Assembly (NCBI GenBank): GCA_021781415.1
Contig: JAJXWW010000229.1
Span: forward strand, 1 to 63,342
Direction: 5' to 3'
Source: Planctomycetota bacterium
GTDB taxonomy: Bacteria > Planctomycetota > Planctomycetia > Gemmatales > Gemmataceae
DNA length: 63,342 bases
The first letter of the stretch is position 1, and each line of letters opens with the position of its first letter. Shown one piece after another: positions 50,557-60,137 of the stretch. The notes under the pieces were generated by a model, which did no database searches, was not told where the DNA came from, and saw only the letters and a list, made by a program, of their open reading frames with translations. The position numbers were made by a program, and so were the translations under genes.

Positions 50557-52857
50557 TCAAGGCCGGAGAAGCACATTCCGAAGTTGCGTCCGTATCGCGC
50601 CCGTGGTGTGCTGACGCAATAACTCTTCCTTCTGAACCGCGAGAACAGCAGGGTCGCAGCCGATGAGGGTTTGTCGCGCGGCGGCGAGCCGATTGACCGG
50701 CACGCTGAGCGAATCGACGCCCAGCGCGGCGAGGGCGAGCGCCCCAAGGGGATCGGCGGCGATCTCGCCGCACACCGAGACGGGACGACCCGCGGCATGG
50801 GCGGCTGCGGTGACGTCGTAGATCAGTCGAATCATCCCCGGATGCAAGGCGTCGGCTTGTTTGGCTAACAACGGATCGTCGCGATCGAGACCGAGAGCCG
50901 ACGCGGTGAGATCGTTCGTGCCCAGCGCGAAGAAATCGACTCGTTCGGCCCACATCCGAACCATCGGCACAGCGGCCGCCACTTCGATCATCGCGCCGAA
51001 CGATACGTCGTGGGCGAACGGCAATCCCTCGGCTGCAAGGCCAGCCCGCGCCTTGGCCGCTGCCTCCAACACGAAATCGAGCAGTTCCGTACTGGTGACG
51101 AGCGGCACCAAGATGCGAACGGGTCCGACCGTCGAAGCGCGAAGGATGGCCCGGACCTGATCTTGAAAGAGTTGCTGCAGCGGCGGCGAATCGAGGACGA
51201 GACGCCAATCGAAAGGCCGCGCCGCGGTAGAGCCGAATTGCGAATACGCCGCCAGTTTGTCCGGTCGAAGATCGAAGGTACGGATGGTGACGGGGCGGCC
51301 GGCCATGATTTGCAGCAGTTTGCGATAGATCTCGACTTGCTCTTCTTCGGTGGGCAACGTGCGGCGGGCCAGGAAGAGAAATTCGCTGCGATACAGACCG
51401 ACGCCGCTTGCCCCTTGACCGACTGCGGATCGCGCTTCGTAGAGCAGATTGACGTTGACCTCGACGTGCGGCAGCCCCGGTGTCATTGAGGTGGTCGTTC
51501 CGCGCGCGCGTTCCGAATCGCTCCGCGCCTCGGCCAGGATGCCAACTTGGCTCGACGGCATGACGCACAGCGGGGCGGGATCGAGAACCACCGTACCCGC
51601 CGCGCCGTCGACGAGCAACAATCGGCCCGAATGTGCCAGCGGCTCGAAGTCGGCGAATTGCCCAACCATCGGAATGCCCAGACTGCGGGCCAGAATCGCC
51701 GCATGACTCTGCGGCCCGCCTTTTTCGACGATGACGGCGGCCAGACGGTCGAGATCGACGGCGAACAACTCCATCACAGACGCCTCGCGCGCCACCAGAA
51801 CGAGTCGATCGCCGGTGGGGTCGGCCGGCTGGCGCGGGCGCAATTGCCATAAAATGCGATGAAACACATCCTTGATGTCGTAGATGCGTTCGTGAAAGAA
51901 CGGCGTGGCCACTTTTTGGAGCGCGGCGACATATTTATCGAGGGTGGCCAAGAGCGCGCCCTCGGCGGACGAGCCGCCCTCCAAACAGGCGTCCAGATCG
52001 CGCTCGATGCTGCGATCTTGCATAATCATCAGCTGCGCTTGCAAGATCGCGCCGTGATCCTCGCCCACCAGTTCGGAGATACGCTGGCTCAGGCGCGCGA
52101 TCTCCTCGCGCGCCCGCTGCATGGCTTCGATGAGGCGGCGGCGCTCTTCGACGACGCCTCGCCCTTCGGTGGGCACGTCGCGCCGCCAGTCTTCGATGGC
52201 ATCGACGACATACGCTTGTCCCAGGCCGACACCGGGGCTGAGCGGCGTTCCCGCTAGTTGTACGAACGAGCCGTCGCCGATGGGCAGGTCTTTCGCCTGT
52301 CCGTCCGCCGGTTCCAAGGGATGGATGACGGCGGACACTTGATCGAGCAGCAGGGCATCGCCAACGAGAGCGGCCAACTGAGCGGCCACCGTCACCAACA
52401 TGCGCACTTCGCTGGGAGAGAACTGGCGCGGTTCGTGCGTCTGCACCACCAAGACGCCTTGCAGCGAGCCGCCTTCGACCAACGGGACGCCGAGGAACGA
52501 GTGATACGGATCTTCGCCGGCTTCGGGGAAATACTTGAAGCGCGGATGCTGAAAGGCATCGGCGACGGCAACGGGGGCCATCCGTTCGGCGACCAATCCC
52601 GTCAGCCCTTCCTCAAGCCTCATGCGGACGTTCCCGATCGCTTCCTTCTGAAGACCGACCGTCGCGCCCAAAACCAACTCGCCGTTGGCGGCGTCGTAGA
52701 AGTATACCGAGCAAACGGCGGTATGAAATCGACCTTGGATGAGACGGACGATGTTCGTCAATGTCTCGCTCGAATGGTGGCTGTGAGCCACCAGTTGGCT
52801 GATCTCTTCGAGCGTGAGCAGCAAGGAACCTTCGTAAGTGGTGCCGGCCTCACTCAT
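50557..52857 (-). CDS. ptsP: GAF-domain phosphoenolpyruvate-protein phosphotransferase (PtsP-like)
   Basis: 766 residues from ATG 52857; the longer frame to 53211 is antisense to the methyltransferase gene. An N-terminal GAF sensor (about 20-165), then enzyme I: the PEP-phosphorylated His in KGGPQSHAAILARSLGIPMV (about 386), followed by a TIM barrel with GVGLYRSEFLFLARRTLPTE, RTFDLRPDKLAAYSQ and the active-site Cys region PVSVCGEIAADP. This is the nitrogen-PTS enzyme I that phosphorylates an HPr/NPr. No ptsH or ptsN is in the window. GAF may bind a small ligand such as glutamine or 2-oxoglutarate, as in PtsP of Proteobacteria. Confidence 0.88.
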   Translation of the reverse strand: MSEAGTTYEGSLLLTLEEISQLVAHSHHSSETLTNIVRLIQGRFHTAVCSVYFYDAANGELVLGATVGLQKEAIGNVRMRLEEGLTGLVAERMAPVAVADAFQHPRFKYFPEAGEDPYHSFLGVPLVEGGSLQGVLVVQTHEPRQFSPSEVRMLVTVAAQLAALVGDALLLDQVSAVIHPLEPADGQAKDLPIGDGSFVQLAGTPLSPGVGLGQAYVVDAIEDWRRDVPTEGRGVVEERRRLIEAMQRAREEIARLSQRISELVGEDHGAILQAQLMIMQDRSIERDLDACLEGGSSAEGALLATLDKYVAALQKVATPFFHERIYDIKDVFHRILWQLRPRQPADPTGDRLVLVAREASVMELFAVDLDRLAAVIVEKGGPQSHAAILARSLGIPMVGQFADFEPLAHSGRLLLVDGAAGTVVLDPAPLCVMPSSQVGILAEARSDSERARGTTTSMTPGLPHVEVNVNLLYEARSAVGQGASGVGLYRSEFLFLARRTLPTEEEQVEIYRKLLQIMAGRPVTIRTFDLRPDKLAAYSQFGSTAARPFDWRLVLDSPPLQQLFQDQVRAILRASTVGPVRILVPLVTSTELLDFVLEAAAKARAGLAAEGLPFAHDVSFGAMIEVAAAVPMVRMWAERVDFFALGTNDLTASALGLDRDDPLLAKQADALHPGMIRLIYDVTAAAHAAGRPVSVCGEIAADPLGALALAALGVDSLSVPVNRLAAARQTLIGCDPAVLAVQKEELLRQHTTGAIRTQLRNVLLRP

Positions 52858-52976
52858 GTACGTTGTAGTCCTTCGTTCAATCGGGATGGACGCAATACGA
52901 TTATCGGTTCCCCGGCGCGCGAAGGGAAGAGCGAAGTCTGTTCCCTTCGACGAAGCGGCGAACGAACGGGAGTCGC

Positions 52977-54020
52977 TCACTTCGTCGCCGGCAACACGCC
53001 GCAATGAATCGAAGTCAGAATGCGCGTCCCCGGCGTCAGCCCCACCTCGTGCAACCAGCCGCGATATTCGGCGGCGCTGTAGGCGCGTCCCTCGGTGAGA
53101 CAAAATAACGCCGCCGAATACAGGGCAAGGGACAACGGCCCATCCAGCGCGTCGTTGAGAAAGACATCGTGGACGAGCAACCGTCCCCCCGTCGGCAAAG
53201 CGGCGGCACAACGGGAGAGCAACTGTCTACACTCTGGCACATCCCAATCGTGCAGCACGTTGGAGAGTAGCACGACATCCGCGCTCGGCACGATGTCGGC
53301 GAACATATCGCCCGGAAGGCATTCCAAGCGGTCGGCCACTCCATGCGTCTCGGCCAACTCACCGGCCACCTTCAACACTTCGGGACGATCCCAGACGATG
53401 GCGCGCAGGTTCGGATTGGCACGCAGAAAGGCGATGCTGAACAGCCCCGTGCCGCCGCCGACATCGAGCAACACGCGCGCTTCGCTCAATCGCACTCGTT
53501 TGGCCAACACCGGAGCGACGATCCGGGCGCGTCCCGCCAAGGCCAAGGTCAACCGCCGCGCCTCCGCTTCGCGTTCCATCGCCGACGCAACGCCCTCGCG
53601 GTAGATGAAAGCCGTTCCCGCGTCCTCCGGCCTCGTGCCCAGCGGTCGATTGGTTCGCAACCTCTCGACCATGCTCCGTACGCCGGGCGCGTCGGCGTCG
53701 AGTCCAATGTAGCCGCCGATGTCGAAGGGGGGGCCAGAAAGAAACTCGCGGCTCAATGGCGTGAGTCCGATCCGCCCTTCGTCGTCGCCCGTCAGCAAAC
53801 CCATCGCCCGCAAGGCCGTCAATAAAACGACCGAGGGCCGTTCCGCCAAGCCGAGATCGACGCGCAGCGACTCGACCCGCCGAGCGCCTTGCGCCAGTCG
53901 CTCGAAGAGGCGAAAGTGGGCGACGGCCGCGGTCAATAATTCAGAGCCGTAATGTCCTCGAAACAAATCGAAGATCGGCGTGGGGTCCAGCGGTGGGACG
54001 CTCAACGGAGGCAAAGTCAC
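52977..54020 (-). CDS. SAM-dependent O-methyltransferase (acetylserotonin-OMT-like)
   Basis: 347 residues. A winged-helix dimerisation domain comes first (about 20-110: LLTAAVAHFRLFERLAQGAR). Then the SAM domain with VLLDVGGGTGLFSIAFLRAN, WDRPEVLKVAGELAE, CLPGDMFADIVPSADVVLLS and a catalytic-His segment NVLHDWDVPECRQLL. It methylates a hydroxyl of a small molecule; the substrate is unknown. No other natural-product genes are nearby. Confidence 0.85.
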   Translation of the reverse strand: MTLPPLSVPPLDPTPIFDLFRGHYGSELLTAAVAHFRLFERLAQGARRVESLRVDLGLAERPSVVLLTALRAMGLLTGDDEGRIGLTPLSREFLSGPPFDIGGYIGLDADAPGVRSMVERLRTNRPLGTRPEDAGTAFIYREGVASAMEREAEARRLTLALAGRARIVAPVLAKRVRLSEARVLLDVGGGTGLFSIAFLRANPNLRAIVWDRPEVLKVAGELAETHGVADRLECLPGDMFADIVPSADVVLLSNVLHDWDVPECRQLLSRCAAALPTGGRLLVHDVFLNDALDGPLSLALYSAALFCLTEGRAYSAAEYRGWLHEVGLTPGTRILTSIHCGVLPATK

Positions 54021-54145
54021 GAGGATATAGTTCCCGAATGGAAAACATCGGTTCGTTGCATCGAAACCTTATCGAAGATACCTTATGCGTGTTTCCCGCG
54101 ATTGTCGAGACCGACGAACCTCCCGACGACATGGCACTCCACCGA

Positions 54146-54925
54146 TTAGCGGGGCCGTTCGTCGCGCGCCGCGCGGCGGGCGATGAGGGCGGCTACATAT
54201 CCGCCCTTGAATCCGCTGTCGATATTCACCACGACGACATTGGCCGAGCAGGCGTTGAGCATGGTCAGCAGCGGAGCCACGCCCTGAAAGGCCGCACCGT
54301 AGCCGATGCTGGTAGGCACGGCGATCACGGGGCAATCGACGAGTCCCCCCACGACGCTGGGCAGCGCCCCGTCCATGCCGGCGACCACCACAATGGCGTC
54401 GGCGTCGGCGAACTTTTCACGGTGTCGCAGAAGTCGATGAATCCCGGCGACGCCCACATCGGCCAACAGACCCACCTCGCAGCCGAGCGCGGAGGCGGTG
54501 ACGACCGCTTCGCGCGCCACCGGCAAATCGCTGGTGCCGGCCGTTAGCACAACGACGCGCCCGTGCATGTTTCTCGGCGTCGAATGGGGAACGGGGAGCC
54601 AAAAGGTGCGAGCAACGCGGTCCTGCTCGGCCTGGGGAAAGTGCGCGGCGAGATGGGCGGCCTGCTCGGCGTTGACGCGCGTGGCCAAACAATCTTGCTG
54701 GGCATCGACCAGCTGGCGAACCACGCCCTCGACCCACGGAGGAGTTTTCCCTTCGCAAAAGATCACTTCGGGAAAGCCGCATCGCTGTCGGCGTTGCAGA
54801 TCGACTTGGGCGTACCCGAGATCGGCCACCGGCGCTGGTTCGCCCAATCGTTGCTGGGCCGAATCCACATCGAGCCGTCCGTCTCGAACCTGCTCCAAAA
54901 GCCCCCGCAGAGTGTCGCCAGTCAT
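54146..54925 (-). CDS. larB: nickel-pincer cofactor biosynthesis protein LarB
   Basis: LarB carboxylates and hydrolyses nicotinate adenine dinucleotide, the first step to the nickel-pincer nucleotide of lactate racemase-type enzymes. 259 residues from ATG 54925. The PurE-like C-terminal half shows VVVLTAGTSDLPVAREA, ADAIVVVAGMDGALPSVVGG and PVIAVPTSIGYGAAFQGVAP. The N-terminal part contains EVIFCEGKTP, typical of LarB rather than PurE. larC and larE are not in the window. Confidence 0.92.
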   Translation of the reverse strand: MTGDTLRGLLEQVRDGRLDVDSAQQRLGEPAPVADLGYAQVDLQRRQRCGFPEVIFCEGKTPPWVEGVVRQLVDAQQDCLATRVNAEQAAHLAAHFPQAEQDRVARTFWLPVPHSTPRNMHGRVVVLTAGTSDLPVAREAVVTASALGCEVGLLADVGVAGIHRLLRHREKFADADAIVVVAGMDGALPSVVGGLVDCPVIAVPTSIGYGAAFQGVAPLLTMLNACSANVVVVNIDSGFKGGYVAALIARRAARDERPR

Positions 54926-55061
54926 GTTCACCTCGAAAGAGTATGTCCGCTTGAGTCCGCAATCATTGTAGAACGCGGTAGCGCGACGCGAAGTGAGACG
55001 TTCAACTTGACGACGTGCCATCGTCTTCCTACGATACGAAGGTTGCACTCTCCAGCGACGT

Positions 55062-55134
55062 GGCCCCGTCGTCTAGAGGCCCAGGACACGGCCCTTTCAC
55101 GGCCGCGACAGGGGTTCGAATCCCCTCGGGGTCA
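55062..55134 (+). tRNA. tRNA-Glu (UUC)
   Basis: A 73-nt cloverleaf: acceptor GGCCCCG/CGGGGTC with discriminator A, D arm GTCTAGAGGCCCAGGAC, anticodon stem CGGCC/GGCCG with loop CTTTCAC (TTC anticodon), and T arm AGGGG-TTCGAAT-CCCCT. CCA is not encoded. Confidence 0.95.
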
Positions 55135-55167
55135 CTCTTACTATGCCCTGTTGTTCGTGATTCACAC

Positions 55168-55255
55168 CACGAATTACGCGAGTCACACGAAGTGAGTATG
55201 GGGAAGCCATTTCCTCTCCTCTCATTCGTGTCCTTCGTGCAATTCGTGGGTTTTT
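55168..55255 (+). terminator. imperfect hairpin with T-run after tRNA-Glu (dispersed CACGAATT repeat)
   Basis: Arms 55168-55191 and 55225-55248 match at about 18 of 24 positions (CACGAATT...CACACGAA against TTCGTGT...AATTCGTG), followed by GGTTTTTG with five T. It probably ends the tRNA-Glu transcript. The CACGAATTACACGAATCACACGAA motif recurs in unrelated genomes as a dispersed repeat. Confidence 0.5.
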
Positions 55256-55319
55256 GTCTGTATTACCCTCAATGGTTTGAACCGAGGTCAACAATCATCA
55301 TCGGCAAATAAGGGTTATT

Positions 55320-55406
55320 GGAGAGGTGCCAGAGCGGCCGAATGGGCCGGTCTCGAAAACCGGTGTGGGAGCAATCCTACCGAGGGTTCGAATCCCTCCC
55401 TCTCCG
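55320..55406 (+). tRNA. tRNA-Ser (CGA)
   Basis: An 87-nt class II tRNA: acceptor GGAGAGG/CCTCTCC with discriminator G, anticodon arm CCGGT-CTCGAAA-ACCGG (CGA), long variable arm GTGGGAGCAATCCTAC, and T arm GAGGG-TTCGAAT-CCCTC. Substrate for SerS at 31211. Confidence 0.95.
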
Positions 55407-55407
55407 C

Positions 55408-55445
55408 TTAATCGGCAGATAGGTTTTGACCTATCTGCCGATTAA
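55408..55445 (+). terminator. 17-bp perfect hairpin after tRNA-Ser
   Basis: TTAATCGGCAGATAGGT (55408-55424) pairs exactly with ACCTATCTGCCGATTAA (55429-55445), loop TTTG. It starts 2 bases after the tRNA. No long T-run follows (ACATTT), but strength and position fit a terminator. Confidence 0.65.
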
Positions 55446-55492
55446 CATTTCAGTTGTGTCATTCTTCCAGATCGTCCAGCAGAGAAAAACCA

Positions 55493-55527
55493 CCGATTTG
55501 TCGGATGGTTGCGCCGATTTATCGGAT
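55493..55527. promoter_or_regulatory. paired palindromic operators
   Basis: CCGATTTGTCGGAT (55493-55506) and CCGATTTATCGGAT (55514-55527) are two near-identical copies of a CCGAttt-TCGG palindrome set exactly 21 bases apart, two helical turns, so two dimers could bind the same face. They lie 43 to 77 bases ahead of the next gene's probable start (55570). The regulator is unknown. Confidence 0.45.
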
Positions 55528-55569
55528 TTCGGCCTTTTTCTGATAACGACTCCGACCTCTACAATTGCA

Positions 55570-55962
55570 ATGGTCCTACATGTCGTTTTCGCCCCGATTT
55601 TCGAGGCGTATCAGGTCGGTTCAAGAGGATCGGCAACGGCGAAGAACATTCTGGCTTGGAGCGAGGCGGCGAGACAATTCTGCCGGGAGATCGGCAAGAA
55701 GCCGAACGGCAAGGCGATTCGCTTCTACCTCGGTGATGATGAGAAGAAGGCCACGGCGGACGTGCTTCGCCTCGAAGCCCTGTGGGACGATGTGGAAACT
55801 CGATGGAGCGACCTCGCCGGCGCACGCGCTGCCAGCAGCGAGTTTGCTTGTTGGGACGATGGGACCGTCGCTCTCGGTCGGGCCATCGCCAAGGGAGAAT
55901 GGTCGATCACGCTCGATCCGCCCAAGCCCGCACATCCGCGCCAACCAGTTGTCGGCGATTAA
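55570..55962 (+). CDS. hypothetical protein
   Basis: 130 residues from ATG 55570 (MVLHVVFAPIFEAYQVGSRG); the longer frame from 55426 runs through the tRNA-Ser hairpin and is unlikely. Helix-rich with conserved-looking NILAWSEAARQFCREIGKKP and LGDDEKKATADVLRLEALWD. No known family. It may answer to the paired operators upstream. No signal or membrane segment in this version. Confidence 0.45.
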   Translation: MVLHVVFAPIFEAYQVGSRGSATAKNILAWSEAARQFCREIGKKPNGKAIRFYLGDDEKKATADVLRLEALWDDVETRWSDLAGARAASSEFACWDDGTVALGRAIAKGEWSITLDPPKPAHPRQPVVGD

Positions 55963-56184
55963 AAAGATCCGCGACCGTAGAGGCGGAGAGTGAAGAAAGA
56001 TCGGTGGGAGTATTAGCTTTCGGTTTGGTGCGCAGGTAAGATAAATGGTTGTTGTTTAGGCCTGACGCCGTCCCTTCTCGAAGCACCTTTTCGGGACCGG
56101 GCAGCAATCAGCCATCCAAACAACTCGGAGCCGATCCTTATTCTCAAACGACGCTCGATTGCCCCCTCAATGGAGAGTGCGGCC

Positions 56185-56745
56185 ATGAACGAGGCTAAGC
56201 ACATCCTGTCCGCCATAGCGCAAGGCGATCCGAGCGCCGCCAGTCAACTCTTGCCGCTCGTCTACGATGAGCTGCGTAAGCTCGCCGCCCTCCGCCTCGC
56301 CCACGAATTTCCCGGGCAGTCGCTCCAGCCCACCGCCCTAGTCCACGAAGCCTATCTGCGGCTGGTCGGCGAAGGAGAAGAACCCCACTGGGACAGCCGC
56401 GGGCACTTCTTCGCGGCCGCTGCCGAGGCCATGCGCCGCATCCTGGTCGAAAACGCCCGCCGCAAGGGCAGTCAGAAGCGCGGCGGTGGCGTGGCCCGCA
56501 CGAGAATAGACCTGAACCAGTTAGCCGTCCCCGAAGTCCGCGAAGACTTGCTGGCCCTGGACGAAGCCCTCGACCTGTTGGCCGCAGCCGACGCCGACGC
56601 GGCGCGACTGGTGCAGCTCCGCTATTTCGCGGGACTGACGCTCAGCGAAGCGGCCCAGGTTCTTGGAGTTTCCCCGCGGACGGCCGACCGTTTGTGGGTC
56701 TACGCTCGGGCCTGGCTGCTCCAGGCTCTCGAAGGCGGCGAGTAA
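56185..56745 (+). CDS. ECF-type sigma factor (planctomycete group)
   Basis: 186 residues from ATG 56185, with GGAGA 9 bases upstream. Region 2 (LLPLVYDELRKLAALRLAHE, then PTALVHEAYLRLV and the HFFAAAAEAMRRILVENARR segment) and region 4 HTH (LTLSEAAQVLGVSPRTADRL) are complete. This ECF-like group typically lies directly upstream of a Ser/Thr kinase gene in Planctomycetes, as here (131 bases). The kinase probably controls or is controlled by it. No anti-sigma gene is seen. Third codon positions are strongly G/C, more than in the window's left part. Confidence 0.92.
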   Translation: MNEAKHILSAIAQGDPSAASQLLPLVYDELRKLAALRLAHEFPGQSLQPTALVHEAYLRLVGEGEEPHWDSRGHFFAAAAEAMRRILVENARRKGSQKRGGGVARTRIDLNQLAVPEVREDLLALDEALDLLAAADADAARLVQLRYFAGLTLSEAAQVLGVSPRTADRLWVYARAWLLQALEGGE

Positions 56746-56876
56746 TTGCGCGGCAATTCCGAAAATCTTTGGCGTGAATCCATGCCGGACTGCGCATTGA
56801 GAGGGGGGTGCGCCCGGGGCCGCGTGGTGATAAGCGGCCCTTCCCCAACGTACTCTGGGCTATGGAGTGTTCCGCG

Positions 56877-59800
56877 ATGAACGAACGGACGATTTTCTTC
56901 GAGGCGCTGGAGCGAGACGATCCCGCCGAGCGGTCGGCCTTCCTCGACCAGGCTTGCTGCGGCGATGCTGCCTTGCGTCAGCGAATTGAAGCGCTGCTAC
57001 GCTGCCACACCAACGCGGGCGACTTCCTCGCCAGCCCGGCACCCCAGCAGCTCGCGTTGGGGGCGAGTACGCCGGAAAGGAACGCCGAGTTCTCGCGCCA
57101 CGGGACACAGACCGGACAGGTTGGCGGCGCTTTTCCGCCCGATTTCCTGGCCCCCTCCCAACGGCCAGGTGCGCTCGGCCGGTTGGAGCATTACGAGATA
57201 CTGGAGATCGTCGGCCAGGGCGGCATGGGCATTGTGCTGCGGGCCTTCGACGACAAGCTACATCGTGTCGTCGCCATCAAGGTGCTGGCTCCGGCGCTGG
57301 CGGCCAGCGGTTCCGCCCGGCAGCGCTTCGTGCGCGAGGCGCAAGCCGCGGCCGCCATCACCCACGACAATGTCATCGCCATCCACGCCGTCGAGGACGC
57401 CGGCCCCGTCCCCTACCTGGTGATGCCGTTCATCGACGGCCTGACGCTGCAAGCCAAGATCGACCGCACGGGGCCGCTGCCGCCCCGGGAGATCCTGCGT
57501 ATCGGCCTGCAAATCGCCGACGGGCTGGCGGCGGCCCACCGACTCGGTCTGGTCCACCGCGACATCAAACCGGCCAACATCCTTTTGGAGAACAGCATCC
57601 AGCGCGTCAAGATCACCGACTTCGGCCTGGCCCGAGCGGTCGATGACGCCAGCCTCACGCAGTCGGGGCTCATCGGTGGCACGCCTGCCTACATGTCCCC
57701 GGAGCAGGCCAGCGGCGATAAGATCGATCACCGCTCGGATTTGTTCAGTCTTGGCAGCGTGCTGTACACTCTCTGCGCCGGCCACGCGCCGTTCCGGGCC
57801 AATACGTCGATGGCCGTACTCAAGCGAGTCTGCGACGACACACCGCGCCCGCTTCGCGAGGTCAACCCGGACATCCCTGAAGCACTGTGCCGGGCGATCG
57901 AGAGGCTGCACGCCAAGAAGCCAGCCGATCGCTTCCAGACGTCGGCCGAAGTCGCCGATGTGCTGGGCTGGCACCTGGCCCGCCTCCAGCACCCAGAGAC
58001 GGGGGAGACCACTCTCGACCGGCCTGGTTCCCAGACCCGCGGGAAGCGCGCGCCACGACCTGCCCTCACCGTACTTCTTCTGCTCGGTGTTGCCCTGGTG
58101 GGGGCCGGCATTACCGCCTATCGGTCCCTCCGGCCAAGTGACAGTGCCGGAGTGCCGAACGACGCTGTCCCGGTTGCCGCGCCGAAAGACTTACTGTGGC
58201 AACCTCGCCCGCCGCTGACGCCCCAGGAGCGGGCGAAGCTCCCCAGCCCGCTCGACGCACTGAAACGCGAAGGGATGGATCTGCCGCCACACTCGCCACC
58301 GGAGGTACTCGCCGCCCTCGGTGAACCGCCGTACTTCCGGGTGTCGCCCAACTGTTCCCGGGGCTGGATGGCCCAGAGCCCTGAAGGCCGACTCCTCGCC
58401 GTCCCCGATCTCCTCCGTGTCCTTATCTTCGACACCACCACCGGAGTACTGGTCCGATCGCTCGACGGAATCAGCACCACTACCAGTCGTTGCGCCTTCA
58501 GCCCGGACGGTAAATGGTTAACGACCTGCGGCGCAAAGTCGCTGTGCTTCTGGAACGTGGCGACCGGGACGTGTTCAATGGACAACGGCCCGCAGCCGTT
58601 CCTTGCCGTCGCCTACACCCACGACGGCAAGTCGCTGGTCAGCGGCGACGCGGCCGGGACGGTCTGGATGAGTACGCTGCCGCGGGGCGTTCGAGTGCTC
58701 AACTTCGCATGGCACACCAGGGACGTCGCCCAGATCGCGTTCAGCCCAGACTATCGGCGGCTGGCCACTGCCTCCTTGGACGGCACCTGCAAGGTCCGGG
58801 ACTGCACGGCCCGCAACCCGAACGACTGGAAGGAAATCCGCACACTCCGGGGTAACGGCACCGGTTTCGAGGCCATCGCCTGGAGCGCGGACGGCAAGGT
58901 GCTGGCCGTGGGCAACGATGCCGAGGTTCTCGTCTGGAGCGCCGAAACCGACCGGATCCTACACATCCTCGACACCCCAGGCAAGGGTCTGCTGGCGTTC
59001 ACCCCCGATGGGCGCACCCTGTTGACCGCGCGGCACGATAATCCGGAGGGGGAGGCCCCCGAATTCACGCGCTGGGATGTGAAGACGGGGGCGCGGCAAA
59101 AGACCTACTCGCTGTCCATCTGGGGCAGGGGAGCTGCGTTCTTCCACCTCAGCCGGGACGGCAGGACGATTTACTTCGCCGAGAGCCTGTCCCCATGCGA
59201 CCGCGTCTGGGCGGTCGATGCGGAGACGGGCTTGCCTCGGTTCCCGCCGTCCGGCCATACCGGGCCGATACAGTGCATCGCCTTCAGCCCCGACGGCCGC
59301 ACCCTCGCCAGCGGCGGCGGTGACCGATCCGTCTGGCTATGGGATCTGGCCGGCTGGGAAGCCGGGAAGTCGCAGCCACCGTTCCGCGTCCTAACGGGCC
59401 ACACGGACGCCGTCGGCTGCCTGACCTTCAGCCCCGACGGCCACCTGCTCGCCACGGCGGGCGCTACCGACGGCTCGCTGCTGGTGTGGGACACGGCCTC
59501 CGGCCGTCCGGTCCACGACCTGAGCGTTCACGCGCACGGGCGCTCCTTGGTGGCGTTCAGCTACGACGGCACCAGACTGGCCGTCGGGGGCGAGGGACGG
59601 GTCCACCTCTGGGACGTGCGCACGGGCAAGCGGGACGAGCCGCTGTGTGGGAACGATGGGCCGGTTCGGGCGGTGGCCTTCAGCCCCGATGGGCGGCAGC
59701 TGGCCTCCCTCGACCCTCGGAGCATTCAGGTGATCGACTGGAAGGGCAACCGGTGCTTGCACGCCTTCCGTGCGGAGCAGGCTCTCCGGAACGTGACGTT

Positions 59801-60137
59801 CAGCGCCGACGGCGAAGCTCTGGCCGCGATCGCGGAGGGTTTTCCCCCCGTGCTGCACTTGTGGGACGTGGATACGGGAAAGCGGCAGGCGGCGCGGCCT
59901 GCTGGGCTTAACGGCCCCTTCTTCGGCCTGGCTTTCCACCCCGGCAGGCCCCTGGCGGCCACGGCCTCATGGAACGGTCGGATACACCTCTGGGACATCA
60001 CGGCGCTCGACAAGGAGGCCCGGACCTTGAACCTCCAGGGCGGACATGCCTATTGTTTGGCCTTCAGCCCGGAGGGGCGCTACGCGGCAGTCGGCCTAGA
60101 GAATGGCACGATCGCCCTGCTGCGCCTGGTGCCGTGA
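56877..60137 (+). CDS. Ser/Thr protein kinase with C-terminal WD40 repeats
   Basis: 1086 residues from ATG 56877 (GGAG 9 bases upstream). About 1-85 is a variable lead (ERTIFFEALERDDPAERSAF). The kinase spans about 100-365: GQGGMGIVLRA, VAIKVL, HRDIKPANILL (about 226), ITDFGLARA and GGTPAYMSPEQAS. One membrane helix lies at about 393-412 (LTVLLLLGVALVGAGITA). From about 490 to the end there are many WD40 units marked by AFSPDGR and LWD (for example IAFSPDGRTLASGGGDRSVW), forming one or two propellers outside the membrane. Paired with the upstream ECF sigma factor, this is a common planctomycete signalling unit. GC-rich codon use matches the sigma gene. Confidence 0.93.
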   Translation: MNERTIFFEALERDDPAERSAFLDQACCGDAALRQRIEALLRCHTNAGDFLASPAPQQLALGASTPERNAEFSRHGTQTGQVGGAFPPDFLAPSQRPGALGRLEHYEILEIVGQGGMGIVLRAFDDKLHRVVAIKVLAPALAASGSARQRFVREAQAAAAITHDNVIAIHAVEDAGPVPYLVMPFIDGLTLQAKIDRTGPLPPREILRIGLQIADGLAAAHRLGLVHRDIKPANILLENSIQRVKITDFGLARAVDDASLTQSGLIGGTPAYMSPEQASGDKIDHRSDLFSLGSVLYTLCAGHAPFRANTSMAVLKRVCDDTPRPLREVNPDIPEALCRAIERLHAKKPADRFQTSAEVADVLGWHLARLQHPETGETTLDRPGSQTRGKRAPRPALTVLLLLGVALVGAGITAYRSLRPSDSAGVPNDAVPVAAPKDLLWQPRPPLTPQERAKLPSPLDALKREGMDLPPHSPPEVLAALGEPPYFRVSPNCSRGWMAQSPEGRLLAVPDLLRVLIFDTTTGVLVRSLDGISTTTSRCAFSPDGKWLTTCGAKSLCFWNVATGTCSMDNGPQPFLAVAYTHDGKSLVSGDAAGTVWMSTLPRGVRVLNFAWHTRDVAQIAFSPDYRRLATASLDGTCKVRDCTARNPNDWKEIRTLRGNGTGFEAIAWSADGKVLAVGNDAEVLVWSAETDRILHILDTPGKGLLAFTPDGRTLLTARHDNPEGEAPEFTRWDVKTGARQKTYSLSIWGRGAAFFHLSRDGRTIYFAESLSPCDRVWAVDAETGLPRFPPSGHTGPIQCIAFSPDGRTLASGGGDRSVWLWDLAGWEAGKSQPPFRVLTGHTDAVGCLTFSPDGHLLATAGATDGSLLVWDTASGRPVHDLSVHAHGRSLVAFSYDGTRLAVGGEGRVHLWDVRTGKRDEPLCGNDGPVRAVAFSPDGRQLASLDPRSIQVIDWKGNRCLHAFRAEQALRNVTFSADGEALAAIAEGFPPVLHLWDVDTGKRQAARPAGLNGPFFGLAFHPGRPLAATASWNGRIHLWDITALDKEARTLNLQGGHAYCLAFSPEGRYAAVGLENGTIALLRLVP

